6,092 nucleotides of DNA, from the NCBI GenBank assembly GCA_005799205.1, contig SYHM01000099.1, forward strand, positions 1 through 6,092, read 5' to 3'. Below, piece by piece: positions 6,004 to 6,092 of this stretch. This DNA comes from Planctomycetia bacterium (GTDB lineage: Bacteria > Planctomycetota > Phycisphaerae > Phycisphaerales > SM1A02). A model generated the notes under the pieces. That model saw only the letters and a list, made by a program, of their open reading frames with translations. It had not been told where the DNA came from and did not search any database. Position numbers and translations under genes: made by a program. Each line of letters starts with the position of its first letter. The first letter of the stretch is position 1.

Positions 6004-6092
6004 ATGCTGACTTCTCTCTACCTCGCCACCGAACTCTTTCTCCTGCAACGGGGATCCGACGACGCGATCATCTCTGAACTGAAGCAAGACGC
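6004..6092 (+). CDS. Start of a third co-directional gene, 3' partial, unrecognised
   Basis: ATG 6004 is the first in-frame start after the metalloprotease stop. It has GAGA 9 nt upstream and stays open to the right edge (29 codons plus 2 nt). The product begins MLTSLYLATELFLLQRGSDD and continues with an acidic/helical stretch, AIISELKQD. There is no clear basic n-region, so a classical signal peptide is not evident. The 33-nt gap and shared start context suggest co-transcription with the metalloprotease. A weak resemblance of its residues 19-30 to the first visible residues of the S8 protein hints at a paralogue, but the fragment is too short to assign. Confidence 0.5.
   Translation, partial: MLTSLYLATELFLLQRGSDDAIISELKQD

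Noticed and set aside
4817..6010. Long + strand frame (397 residues) overlapping the end of the metalloprotease
   Set aside because: The product is rich in Ser, Arg and Thr with no domain sense, while the overlapping frame encodes recognisable repeats and a dockerin-like end. It is a shadow of base composition.
1..6092. CRISPR arrays, tRNA or rRNA genes, insertion sequences, defence systems
   Set aside because: No spaced direct repeats, RNA gene signatures, transposase motifs or terminal inverted repeats were seen; nearly all the window is taken by two protease genes.

Overview
The window looks like part of a planctomycete chromosome, most likely of the Phycisphaerae type. The evidence is the protein style, not any database search. 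Both large products are big extracellular-type proteins with cysteine-rich CC-x3-WD-x2-CA modules, 31-residue Asp/Asn/Cys repeats ending in PDECE, and a dockerin-like C-terminus (GD...DGRV..EDLL / ADINEDGFVDASDLL). These signatures are typical of that phylum. The DNA is moderately GC-rich and tightly coding on the + strand. The long frames on the other strand and in other phases are shadows of the two real genes.

Layout: (1) 2-2638, a subtilisin-like (S8) protease, open through the left edge. It has two Cys-rich modules, a Pro-rich linker, the protease fold and a beta-rich C-terminal domain. Its His, oxyanion-hole Asn and Ser are in place, but the catalytic Asp position is Glu. (2) 2639-2847, a 209-nt gap with a plausible sigma70-type promoter followed by two perfect hairpins in what would be the 5' leader of the next gene. 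(3) 2848-5970, a complete 1040-residue metzincin zinc protease (reprolysin/M12B-like). It has a signal peptide, a prodomain with a possible cysteine switch, the HExxHxxGxxH site and Met-turn, two calcium-type repeats, a beta-sandwich region and a dockerin-like end. (4) 6004-6092, the start of a third co-directional gene, cut by the right edge, 33 nt after the metalloprotease.

Together the window reads as a small cluster for secreted or surface proteolysis: a serine-protease-like protein and a metalloprotease side by side, with a third gene probably co-transcribed with the metalloprotease. No RNA genes, CRISPR arrays, insertion sequences or transfer signatures were seen. The strongest unusual point is the Asp-to-Glu change together with other eroded motifs in the S8 protein. 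Next are the cysteine-switch-like motif of the metalloprotease and its structured leader.
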